A DNA stretch of 64,000 bases. Source: Yamagishiella unicocca (lineage: Eukaryota; Chlorophyta; Chlorophyceae; Chlamydomonadales; Volvocaceae). A model generated the notes under the pieces. That model made no database searches, was not told the DNA's origin, and saw only the letters and a program-made list of their open reading frames with translations. The position numbers and the translations under genes are program-made. Below, piece by piece: positions 12,570 to 24,500 of the stretch. The stretch spans positions 1 to 64,000 of the forward strand of contig BDSL01000037.1 of NCBI GenBank assembly GCA_003116995.1. Direction: 5' to 3'. How positions within the stretch are numbered: position 1 is the stretch's first letter; each line of letters begins with the position of its first letter.

Positions 12570-15500
12570 CTGGGTATACGCATTTGTGCAGTGGGCCTGC
12601 AGCGCGCCGCTGCTGTGTTGGCTGCTGGTGCAATTGCTGGGGACGCTGCCGCCGGGCTGCGGCGCGCCGCCGGCACAGCGCCTGTACCGCATTGCCGCTC
12701 TCGAGGTCGCTCTGGCTTTGATTGGCCTCGTGTTGTTAGTGACCGTCGACAACCCGCTGGGTGAGCGACGGGCTGTTGGCGTACCCTGTGGGAAGCCACG
12801 CACCGGGGGACGGAGGGAGAAGCAGTCCCCTGCCATTGCCAGCGTATAAGTCACCGCTTGCCACCGCTCTGCTGCCAGCACCCGACTCGTCCCAACTGGG
12901 TTATTCCGTCCAACCATTGCTGACGCTAACACACCCCGACCCAAATCGCCTCCCCCACAGTCCGCGTCGCTATGGGCGTCGTATCCATTACCGCACTCGC
13001 ATTCGAGCTGGTGCCCATGTGCGCTCCTCAGCTGGTGTCGCAAGTGGTGCCGTGGTTGGCTCCCGCCCCGGCTCCGGCCCCGGTCTCTGCGGCGCCCGCA
13101 GGCGCCGGCACGGGCAGCAGCAGCAGCAGCCCCTTCAGCGGCTCATGGGCTGCCAGGCCCTCGCCACGGCTCTCACAAAGAGGGGGTGGGGGCCTTGGCA
13201 CCGGCAGCGGCTTGGCCGGAACGGGGACAGGGCAGTCGTTGCCAACGCCGATGGAGGTGCTGGTGTGCGCAATGGCGATTGGCAAGATGTTGCAGGTGGG
13301 GTCCGAGGAAGACCCGTGGATGCCCGAAAAAACCGTTCGGAACAGACGTTTTGAGAGGGGAGGGGAGGATTGAAAGGAAACTCGTGGGTCGGCACGCAGT
13401 GAGGGTGTGGGGAGGGGAGGGCAGCACGTGGGCGAATGGGCAGGGGCTGGGGCCGGCGAAGGGGTCGATGTGTTGGCATGTGTTGGGTTCTTAGCCGTTG
13501 TACGGCGCCGCCGTTGTATGGTTGTTTTGCGCCGGAGGGACAAGGCGAGGGCGATTTATCGCGTCAGCACGAGGAAACTCACCACCCATATTCGCCCTGC
13601 TCCGCCTCCCGCCTTCCCCCCAGGCGATTTCCGTGGCGGCAGTTAGCGTGGGGACTTGCGGGCGGGGCTTGACGCTGCTGGCGGGCGAGTCAGGTGAGGG
13701 GGCCGAGGCGCGGCTGCGTTGGCGAACCTAAGGGGCAGCTTTGGTGGGTGGTTATTGAAGGCTGGAAAGGATCCATAGCCCCGAATATGTAAGGAGATAC
13801 GCGACCCGCGAATCGGGCCCTAGAGTTTGTTCAGCAGCATGGGGCACCAGGAGCACCGGATCGGGACGGAGGTGTTGGCCTTTGCGTGTATGTCTAGCAA
13901 ACAGGCGGAAAGCCACAACTAGGGCCAAGATTGCGGTTGTCGCCAGTTGCGGTGAAGGCGATGTGTACGGCGTTAAGAGGCGCCCAGCCAGCGCCCTGCC
14001 TTAAGGTCGTTCGTGAAACGACATCGACTAGGGCTGTCCGCGTTGCGATTGAGAAGGGTAACTAGGACCGGGGAGTGTGTATCGTGTATCGAAACGATGT
14101 GGGAGGTGGATGTGCCGATTGAGGGCAATTAGATTGGGCAGGGCGTCGACTGGACGTCGACTGGTGGGCAGATGCCGTTGAGCGGGAGGGAGTGGAACCG
14201 GGGGCGTCCGGGCGGGGAGAGGGGGGGAAGCTCGGCGACTTTACGTCCCGGTATACCTTGTGCTCTTCTGGCTCGTTGCGTGGGGGTGGCAACGATACGG
14301 TACGGTACGATAAATTGGTGTCACGCGTGTGGTGGGTGCCGGGGCTATATGTGTGGCGCGGAGCGAGTCGGATCGTGTTGGGCCTTATAGGCAGGGTGGG
14401 CCTTATAGGCAGGGCGGGGGCTGTGCTACCCTCCAGGCGCAAAGCAAACACTCAACGCGGCAGCTGCCCCCGTCGTCCATCATCTCGAGTCGGATGGCGG
14501 TTAGGTTGTTGGTTGGTAGTTCGTTGGTTGTCGTCTAAGGTCGTTTGGGTTGGATGCATGGGTGCTGTCTTCGGCCGGCTCATCGCTTCCCCGGGCGAAG
14601 GTATGAGGGGTGCTTCCCCGGGCGAAGGTATGAGGGGTGCAGGAGGCGCGCGTGCGTTGAGTTGAGGCCGGTGAAGGCGGCCTCGCCAGGCAACGGACGA
14701 CAGACGAACGAACCCGGAAGGGAGGCTTGCACCCCAACGGCAGCGTCGTGTGCGTGTTCGAGACCCACGGGTCACTAATTACTGGAGGTGCCGACGTCCC
14801 TTCAGCCCCCCGCCCTGCCACCCGCCCACTCCCTGCATTCCAACCTCCCTTCTCACCCTCCCCCCACGTCCCTCAAACCCTCCGCAGCCGTCCTGCCCTC
14901 CATTCTCTGGTCGTTCAGTACGTCACTCACGCTGTACGGCATGCCGCTAGCGATCTGCATGTACTACGGCCTGGTGCGCTACGCGGCCTGTATGCTGGTG
15001 GCGAGGCGCAGCGCCCTGCGGCGGGTGTCCAGTTTAGGCTTTTCCACGTTGGCAGACGACGCCGGGGCAGGAGCCCAGGTGCGTGCGGTTTGGGGTGGGG
15101 GGTGGCGAGGAAGCACGATTACACGACGCAGAAGACGGGGAATAGAAACTAAGACGGGGAATAGAAACTTCGTTTTGTGGCATGCGATTAAGTGTGAACG
15201 TGCCGGAGAAATTGGTTTTGAGTATCCGGGAACCTGTGGATGCGACCCGTCGACGCCGCGCTGGAGGGAAAGAAACAAACTACCGGCCAAGAGCTTGCGT
15301 TTGGGGCGTTGGGTCAGGAAAACGCGTAGTTGTGCTTTTGGGGGGGTTTACATAAAAGAACCGGTAACTCTGCATGGGAAGTGTAGCTGGTGAGAAGCTT
15401 TGGACACCTCGGCGCGCGCGCAGGCTTTTGGTTGGAAGTAATAGCCATGGTACCCAGCGTGGATGCGACACAGGAGAAATATATGAATTGAGGAGGGGGA

Positions 15501-18500
15501 GGGGGTCAGGAGGGAGACGGATCGGCGACGAGGCCGGCGACGGGCGTGAGATTGGGCATGGGAGGGCATCGAACCATACCGTGTGCGGTGGATTGTTAGC
15601 GTTTGACGAGGCTGGGGCTGCAGAACCCGGTCAGCACTGGGCTCCGCAGGATCTGTTTGATCTCATCTGACTCCGGGCAGAGGTGGCGTAGGTACTCACG
15701 TAGGCAGAAGTAGCGTAGGTACGCACGTGGGCAGAGGTGGGCGGGCGTGGGTCGATTTGGTGTGCCTCGCGGGGTTGGATTTGGTGGCCGTGTGTAGGAG
15801 TGGGTGGCGGTAGTGGGTGGACGGAGCGGCGCGGCGCGATTCGTGGGAGGCTGACACATGGCGGTGGGCTGTGCAAGGCGCGCATGGAGTTGTGTCATGT
15901 GTGTGGGACCCTAAGAAAGGGGGTATGGGTGTGGGTATGGGGCACGAATCCGTCGCCGCGCCTCGAGGGGCATTCAGCCGGCCTCAGTCTCTGGTTACGC
16001 TCCCGCATCTGCCGTACTCTTGTGAGGGCCTCAGTCTCTGCTTACGCTCCCGCATCTGCCGTACTCTTGTGAGGGCTGAGCGGGAACCCCCACCGCCCGT
16101 CCCTCCTGACGATGCAGGGTCGCTCCAGCATCGGCGGGGGGCTGCTGCCGACGATGCGTCGAATGGCGGCGCATGCGGCCGCAGCCGGCGGCGGCGGGAT
16201 CGGCGGCGGCTTTGGTGGTGGCGGCGGCGGCGGCGGTGACAGCGACAGCGACTCAGGACTACCGGTGAGGGTATGGACGCGAGTTGGGGTGCCGTGCCGG
16301 GCAGGGCCGTGCCACCACCACCGCCATCACCTCGTATGCTGCACCACGGGGTCGTACCACTGAGCAGTGTCGTACCACTGAGCAGCTTCGTACCACTGAG
16401 CAGCGTCGTACCACTGAGCAGCGATCTAGGGCATCTAAGGGACGAGACGATGTCTTCCGACCTTTCCTAGTGCCAGCCCCACAGTGCCTCCCCCGAGGCA
16501 GCCACGTCATGCGTTTATCACGTTGCCACCGCTGCCCAGACAATCCACCTCCATCCCTTTACACACGGCCCTTTTCCCGCCATGCGTACGACGGTGTACG
16601 ACGAGCAGGTGGTGCCCTCGAGGATGCTGGATGTGGGCGACCTGTACCGAATCACTGAGAGTGAGTGGCGTGGGCGCTGCTGCGTCGCGACAGGCAAATG
16701 CGGGGCTCGTCGCGTGCTGGGATTTCATCGCTTGCCCCGCCCTCCGTGGGTACGAATGACGAATGTACGAATGCAAAAGATCGTCGTCCTGCACCTTTTC
16801 CTGCTTGGTTCAATGGGGGGCTTCCTGCCGCACGTGCTGCCCCAGGTTCCGGCCACAGCGTCAGTTACAGCACCAGCGGCGACGAGGGCTGGCGAACAGA
16901 CCTTGCTCTCACCCAGCTGTTGTACATGGCCCGTACGACATTCCATCGGAGCAGCACCGAGGAGATGCGCCCCGCGGATGGCGGCGCGGCCGCGGCGGCG
17001 GCGGCGGGGACTCACGGCGGCGGCGCCGCGGCGGCGGCGGCGGGGGAAGCAGCGGCGGGGGGAGCTGCGGCGGAGGGGATGGCGGTGGCGGCGGCGTCCA
17101 AGCGGTCCGCACCGCCGCCGCCGCGACCGCAGACTACAAATGCGGTAAGGCCGTGTGTGTGCGTGTGTTTAAAGCCTTGCCGCTTAACGGCGAAGCAACC
17201 TGCACGGAAAGTGAACCGGCCACAAGGGTTTTCGCGCACAGAGCGCGGCCCGGCGACCGGAGGCGAAGGAGCGAATGGCTCCAACTGACTGACGATTTCG
17301 GACGCAAGGGCGAAATGTATGTGTGTTATGTATGTGTGTTGGTTTACCGCAATGCCGCGAACCGAACCCCACGGACAAAGATAATAGTCCGGGCGGAGCG
17401 CAGCGTACAACTCGGCGACGGGAGGGGAAGGAGGGTTGGAGCGCGTGGCTCTCTGCAACGCAGCCCCCCTGGAGTGGAGTGGGGTGGAGTGAAAAGGCTA
17501 ATAAGCGCGCGCGCCGCGACACAGGTCGCTCACTGCTGGCCCTTCCTCCTTCCACGCTTCTCCGAAACCATGTGTATGACGTCGTCCCTGCGCTGTCCTC
17601 CGTCTTTCCGCCCCTGCAGTCGTGCCAGACGGAACCCAACCGGCCGCGGGTGAGCTTCGGCGGAATCCGGCGGGAGTTCGCGGTGCAATGCGAGCTGGCG
17701 CCAACCATGGTAGTCAAGGTGCGTGTTGTTGTTGTTATGGTGGTGGTGGTGGTGGCGGCAGCGGCGGTGGTGGTGGCTACAGGGTGGGTGGCGCGGGTAA
17801 ACCCGCGCATCGATGGGGACAAAGGGGTGACCGTGGCCGTGGTGGGACGAGGACACCTAGAACGATACTCCTCCAGGCGGTACTCCTCCAGGCGGTACTC
17901 CTCCAGGCGGTACTCCTCCAGGCGGTACTCCTCCAGACGAACTGACGTTTAGGATGCAAGCCGCAGGACTCAGCGACTTCTCTAGCCGCTGCCCGGCCCC
18001 GTTCAGCTCCCCACCTCTCCCTCCCCCTCCCTCGCGCTCGTGTAAGCCGGGTCTCCTCGCCACTCCCCTTCCATCGTGCTCCCCACCTCTTCACCCTCTC
18101 CCACCTCGTCACCCCCTCGCACCTCTTCACCCCCCTCTACAGGAAGTCCAAGTGGAAGTCCAGGTGCCGGTGCCAGTGGTCACTCCCGGCGGCGGCGGCG
18201 ACGCCGCGCTGGTGGCGCTGCTGCATGCGCTCAGAGAGCACAGCTCCGACATTGCGCACGACATGAAGAACCCGCTGAACGGAGTGCTGGCGCTGAGCCA
18301 GAACGTGTTGATGGTGAGTCGGGCCGGTCCCTTTTGGACCCGAACGCCCTTCGGACCCTAAAACCCTAAAACCCGGTTCCTTCGAGGTCCGAACGCGCAG
18401 CGTCCCCCCGTGTGCTGCTCCCTGTGTGGCTCGTCCACAACCTCCTCGACCTGCTCGGCCCGGGTCTGCTCTTCGCCACGACTGCTGCTCACCGCTTCGC

Positions 18501-21500
18501 CTTCCAGCGGCCATGCCACCCAAGCCCCGCCTGCCTCTTTCCTGCCGCACCTCACCCCACTTGGGGCGCCGCCGTACCTCCAGCTAGCCGTGCCTGTCCT
18601 CCTCTGTCGCCTCACCGGTGTGTTTTTTTCGTTTTTCCTCCCCTCTCCCCCGCCCCTCGGCCCCTACAGGGCACCTTCGGTGAGGTGCCCTCCGCCGCCG
18701 GGGACCAGCTGGGTGTGGTCCGCGCCTGTGCCTACCACTTGCTCAACATGATCAACCAGCTGCGGGACTGCCTGAAGATGCTACATGGGGGGGAGCCGGA
18801 TGGCAACTGCGGGCGGGTGCAGCTGTCAAACGCCATAGAGGAGGTGCGGCTGCTTGGCCCTGGCAGTGCTTGGCCTGCCGGGGTCATGTTCGGGCTGCCT
18901 GCTCTTGGATCGGAGGCTAGGATGGGATTCGTTGTTGTTTGGATTCGGTGCTTTGGTGCGCGGTCGGGTTAAGTGTCTTTCTTTAGATCCGACGCTTGGT
19001 GGAATGGATGCGAAACCTAAAACCCTGAAACCTGCATATCGCGAAGACGGCCCGTTGCGGATCAATCACTGCATGGCGTCCTGACCGGCGCCGCCCGTGT
19101 TTCAAAACCAGATCCTGCTCAGTTGCATCAGCACATCCGTCGGCAGCCCCCGCTGTGGAACTCTACCACACCCCACCCAGGCCCCTGACCACAACGAAAC
19201 CCAAAACCCGTAATCCTAAATCCTGAAACCCTAAACCCTTGAAATCCCGCCCCAGGTCCTCAAGCGCATGTCCCCCATGGTCGGGTCCCGCCTCACCATC
19301 ACCCCCGAGCACGACACTGCGTGCATCGTCTACGCGGACGACGGCCGCCTCTATCAGGCAGTCCACACGGTGCTCGCCAACGCCTTCAAGTACACCCGCA
19401 AGGGCGGGGTCACAATTGAGACGGCCACCAACGCCGACAAAACCACCGTCACGCTGCGGGTCGTCGACACGGGTGGGGACCAGGGAGGGAGGGGAGGGGG
19501 CTGAGAGGAAAGCCCGTGGGTCGGCACTGGCTAGTAAAACGGGATCCAGGGAGGGAGAGAGGGCGGCTAAGACGCGCGCGCCGGCCGCTCGGTTGGTTGC
19601 TTGTACCCCCCTTGCTGCGATTATGCCTGTACGGTATGCTCCCAAAGAAGCATACACGGAGTGCCACAAGGCGGCATGTCGCTTAGGAACAGACTGGCAC
19701 ACAGGCAACATTGCTCCGATCCACTCGACCAGAACACGTCCGCACCACATACACCACATGAGTCCAGCACACCACATGAGTCCAGCACACCACAGAAAGT
19801 CCAGCACACCACATGAGTCCATCGCCGCCGGCGGTGGCCCGCACGCTGCTGGGTCTTCTGGAGCGAAGCGTCCGAACCACGGGCAGCGGCTTCCAGGGAG
19901 GGTCGCTCACACTTTGGCGGCAACGATGTAATCCAAACTTACTCGGGACCTCCTGACCGGTAAATTATCCATTTTGCCACTGAGCTGCGTCGGGGGAGCG
20001 ATCCTCCAGGGAGGGGTCTCACAGCACATGCGCCGTCGTACATCTGGAAGGTTCGCGCACACCTCGGCGGCAAGGATGTAATCCAAACTTACTCGGGACC
20101 TCCTGACCGGTAAATTATCCATTTTGCCACTGAGCTGCGTCGGGGGAGCGATCCTCCAGGGAGGGGTCTCACAGCACATGCGCCGTCGTACATCTGGAAG
20201 GTTCGCGCACACCTCGGCGGCAAGGATGTAATCCAAACTTACTCGGGACTTCCTGACCGGTAAATTATCCATTTTGCCACTGAGCTGCGTCGGGGGAGCG
20301 ATCCTCCAGGGAGGGGTCTCACAGCACATGCGCCGTTGTACATCTGGAAGGTTCGCGCACACCTCGGCGGCAAGGATGTAATCCAAACTTACTCGGGACC
20401 TCCTGACCGGTAAATTATCCATTTTGCCACTGAGCTGCGTCGGGGGAGCGATCCTCCAGGGAGGGGTCTCACAGCACATGCGCCGTCGTACATCTGGAAG
20501 GTTCGCGCACACCTCGGCGGCAAGGATGTAATCCAAACTTACTCGGGACTTCCTGACCGGTAAATTATCCATTTTGCCACTGAGCTGCATCGGGGGAGCG
20601 ATCCTCCAGGGAGGGATCTCACAGCACATACGCCGTCGTACGATCGTACCCATAAGCGGCAGCTCATTACGGCTCTTTCTCCCGTGACACTCAGCACGCA
20701 CACCGTTGCTCTCTCCCTACGGCCCCCAGTCACTACATACATGCATAGTTGGTATCGGTAAATTAGCACAGAGTTGGTTGGTTGGTTGATTGATACACAT
20801 ATGTACACACAGTTGGTTGGTTGGTATCTGTACACACAGTTGGGTGGTATATATATTTTGAGAACGAGTGTTACATTGAGGGACTACATATTCACCGTAA
20901 GTACGGCAACCAGGCATGGTGTACCGCAACTGGCCGGCTGTCCCGCAAACGGCACCGCAATTAAGAGCAACGATGTTGGGAATTGGCCTGCCCGCAGAGG
21001 CCGCTGAGCGAGAGGACTCGCCCACCAACACTGGCATCCCTACCTGGCGCAGCTATACCGGTATCAACATGCATGTGCTTACGTCACCCGCCGCCACCTC
21101 CTTACCAACCTCCGCACCCTAAATCCCTGACGATCCCACCGCCACCCTTACCCCTGCCACTGCACTGCGCCCCAGGCACGGGCTTCAGCGCGGAGCAGAT
21201 GGAGAAGTTCAACGGCCCCCTCAGCGGCAGCCCGGAGGAGCAGCTGGGCCTTGGGCTGACCATGGTGAAGCGTAGCATGGCGTACTTCGGGGGCATTCTG
21301 CGACTAGGCAACCGCAGCGGCGGAACCACAGGGGGCTGGGTGGAGCTGATCTTCCGAACCAAAGAGGAGGTGCCGGCGCTGGGATTCGGGCTGCCGCCGC
21401 CGCCGCCGGTCGTGCCGACGGCGCCAGCGGCGCCGGTCGCGGTGGCGGAGCCGCCGCCGCCACCGCCACCGCCGCCTCCGGCGGCCGCGGCGGCGTCGCC

Positions 21501-24500
21501 GGCCGCGCCCACTTCGGCCAAGGAGCCTTCCAGGAAGCTGCGCAAGAGCTTCATGGGTTCGGAGCGGCATGGAATGGAGGAGCGGCTGGTGGCGGCGAAC
21601 TCGTCCAACGACACAGGCGGCCGCAGCGCCGGTGGCCGCGGCGGCGGCGGCGGCGTCAACAGCTCGGCGGCGCGCGGCAGCGCCACCGCCAACGGCGCCG
21701 CCGACGACACCCTCACCAAGGGCGATGAGCTGGTGCGGGTGCTGATCGTAGATGACGACCCAGGTACGTAACAGATAGGCTCGGTTGTGTCGGTTGTGTC
21801 GGTTGCGTCGGTTGTGTCGGTTGCGTCGGTTGTGTCGGTGGGTTGGCAGGGCGCGTGGGGAGTGTGTGTGGGGGCGTGTTGAACGAGCGCGCATCTCGAC
21901 GAGCTGAGGGGACACGGGGGTGCCGGTGTCATTTGCCGGTCCGGAACCAGGCTCGGAATCCACGCGTGTTTGCACAAAGAAGGGTTGCGGCTTGGTTACC
22001 TTCGGCCCTCGCCTTATCGCTGCTCGCCACGCCACCCTCTTCGCCGCCACCCTCCCCCCGTCTGTTCTAAACGGTTTTTTCTGGCATCCACGGGTCTTCC
22101 TCGAAACCCTCCTCGCCTTATCGCTCTCCTCCTGCCCCCCTTACCCCTCCTGCCCCCTTACCCCCAGTCAACCTGACCATCCTGGAGGACCTGCTGGGTG
22201 CGGAGGGCTACGACGTGCTGACTGCCGCATCGGGCACTGAGGCTCTGGAGGTGTACCTCACGTCGGACCCGCAGCCGAAGCTGGTGCTGCTGGACGTAAC
22301 GCTTCCGGACATGTCAGGGCACGAGGTGAGGGCGGGGGGGGGGCTTGCAAGGAAAACACGTGTACGGAAGAAAAACCGTTCAGGACAGACCGTTAGAGGG
22401 AAGGGGGGCAGGGGGGTGAGGAGAGACCCGTGGGTCGGCACAGAGAGGGCAGGCAGCAGGGGAAGGGGGTGCGGAGGGGGAGGGAGACAGGAGCGAGTGT
22501 AGGGGTGTTGCCTGGCAGGGGCCTGACACGGTGGTGTATGTGTATGCGTGTTACAGTGTGCCGACACCAGCTCGGACGCTACTCGTTGTGTGTTCGTACG
22601 TCTGGAAGGCGGAGGGAGGGGAGAGTGGTTGTGGGCACAGGGCGGGCGGCCGACACCCCGATCCCTCAGTCTTGGTACGTGTGAAGCCGCCAGCTACTCT
22701 TGCAACGTGAAGCCGTCGCCCCTAGTCCCTGCCTCCCTCCACGGTTTCTTACTCGTACACGGGTACAGGGGTTTTCCTGGCAACGCGTGGCTCTCGCTCC
22801 TCCCCCTCCCCCCAGGTGTGCCTCAAGATGAGGTCGCTGACACCGGGTGTGCCGCCCCCCATCATCATGATCAGCGGCAAGGCCTCCACCAAGGACGTCA
22901 TCAAGGGATTGCAGGTGTTTAGGGCTTCACAAAAGGTCCCTGCGCGCGTCGTTCCGTCTCCTTGCCGCGCCTCTCCTCCGGACCACCACCTTCACCGCCC
23001 TTGGTTTGTCGGCCGTGGATTCGCGGATTCTCTCATAATCCCCCTTGATCCCTCCACCACCGAACTCTAAGTTACCGTACCCCAGCTCTCCTCCCCTTCT
23101 CCCCTCCGTCCCCTCACCCCTCCACGGGCATCCACGGGTCTTCCTCGAACCCCGCCCTCCCCCTCTCCCCTGCCTTCCCCTCCTTCTTGCCCTCCCCTCC
23201 CCTTCCTGCCCCAGGCCGGCGCTTGCGACTACATCACCAAGCCCTTCCAGCCGCAGGAGGTGATGGCGCGCGTGGAGACGCAGCTGCGCCTCTTCATGGG
23301 CGAGGTGGCGCAGCTGCAGGAGGCGGCGGAACGGAACATGGCGCTGCTGCGGCAGGTGCGGGGGGGGGGCTGGGGGGGCTCGAGGAAGACCCGTGGATGC
23401 CCGAAAAAACCGTTCAGAACAGACGTTTTGAGATGCATGCTGGAGGACTGGGTTGGGGACACTAAAGCCGAAGGTCGTAATGTGACCTTTGGCGGCTAAG
23501 CTAAAGCAGCTACGGCGAGACGTCAGGAAGCGAGGACCCCGCGCGACGCACGGAAACGTTTCGCGGAACCGGTTTTGGGCGCTGGCAGGAGAACTGGGGG
23601 AGGTGGGGGGGGGGGGCAGCCAGAGGACCGATGATGAGGAAGGGAGCGACCCGAAACGGTGTCGGAAAATGGTTTCGGAGCCGGGTGGTGTCCACTTCGC
23701 TTGCGAGTGTGCGGGCGGGTTGGGGTTTACCGGTACCTCGGGAGCGTGTTTGCCAGGGTGTGTTGGCTGGCCGGTGGGGTAGGGGCTCAAGCCGCTGATC
23801 CTGGTCCTGAACCCTGTGTCCCTGCCTCCCTCCCTCCCTGGATCAGCCCTGAACCCTGTGCCCCCTGCCTCCCTCCCTCCCTGCTCCCTCGCCGCAGATC
23901 CTGCCCCCCCACATCCTCGCCTCCCTCCGGGGCGGCACCCGGGTGCTGGTGGAGAAGTTCAGCGATGTGGTGGTGCTGTGTGCGGACGTGGTGGGTCGGG
24001 GAGAGGGTGGGGGGTCCGCGACGGGTGGTGGCGGAGGGGAGGGGAGGGGAGGGGGGCTCCTCGACGAGTGGTGGGCCGGGGGGGTGCGATGCGGGCGCAG
24101 CGTGGAGCGAGAACACGGGCATTCCGCATGTCGGGACGTTTGACGCGCCCAAAGCATCCACCCAACGAGTCGCTGGGCGAATGCCGGCATCCTGGATGCT
24201 TAGTTATCGAGCCCTTGTGGGTCGCCAACCGTGCTCCCAGCAGTCCGACCTGTGGCCAACTGCGCGCCGCCGCCACGCGTCCCTGCTACTCGGCCCAATG
24301 GTGACGTATCGTGCCGTACCGATGTCCGCAAACCCTACTGCCCTCCTCCCCTCGTCCGCGGGGCACGCCACTAACAAACCGCAGGTAGGGTTCTCCGCGC
24401 TCGCCGCCGCGGCCGACACCGCCGACTGCATCGTCACCCTCAACCGCCTCTTCTCCACCTTCGACAGCCTCACCGACAAGATGGGCGTGCACAAGGTGGG

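Noticed and set aside
15816..16239. Arg/Gly-rich open frames around 16-17 kb
   Set aside because: They overlap exons 16118-16264 and 16846-17144 of the kinase/cyclase gene in the wrong frame and owe their length to GGC repeats.
19905..20680. Regularly repeated array resembling a CRISPR
   Set aside because: The units are contiguous 150-bp copies without unique spacers, in nuclear eukaryotic DNA with introns, so it is a satellite.
19907..20701. 264-codon minus-strand open frame with a 50-residue repeat
   Set aside because: It follows the 150-bp satellite exactly. The unit length is divisible by three and has no stop in that frame, and it lies antisense within an intron of a well-supported gene.
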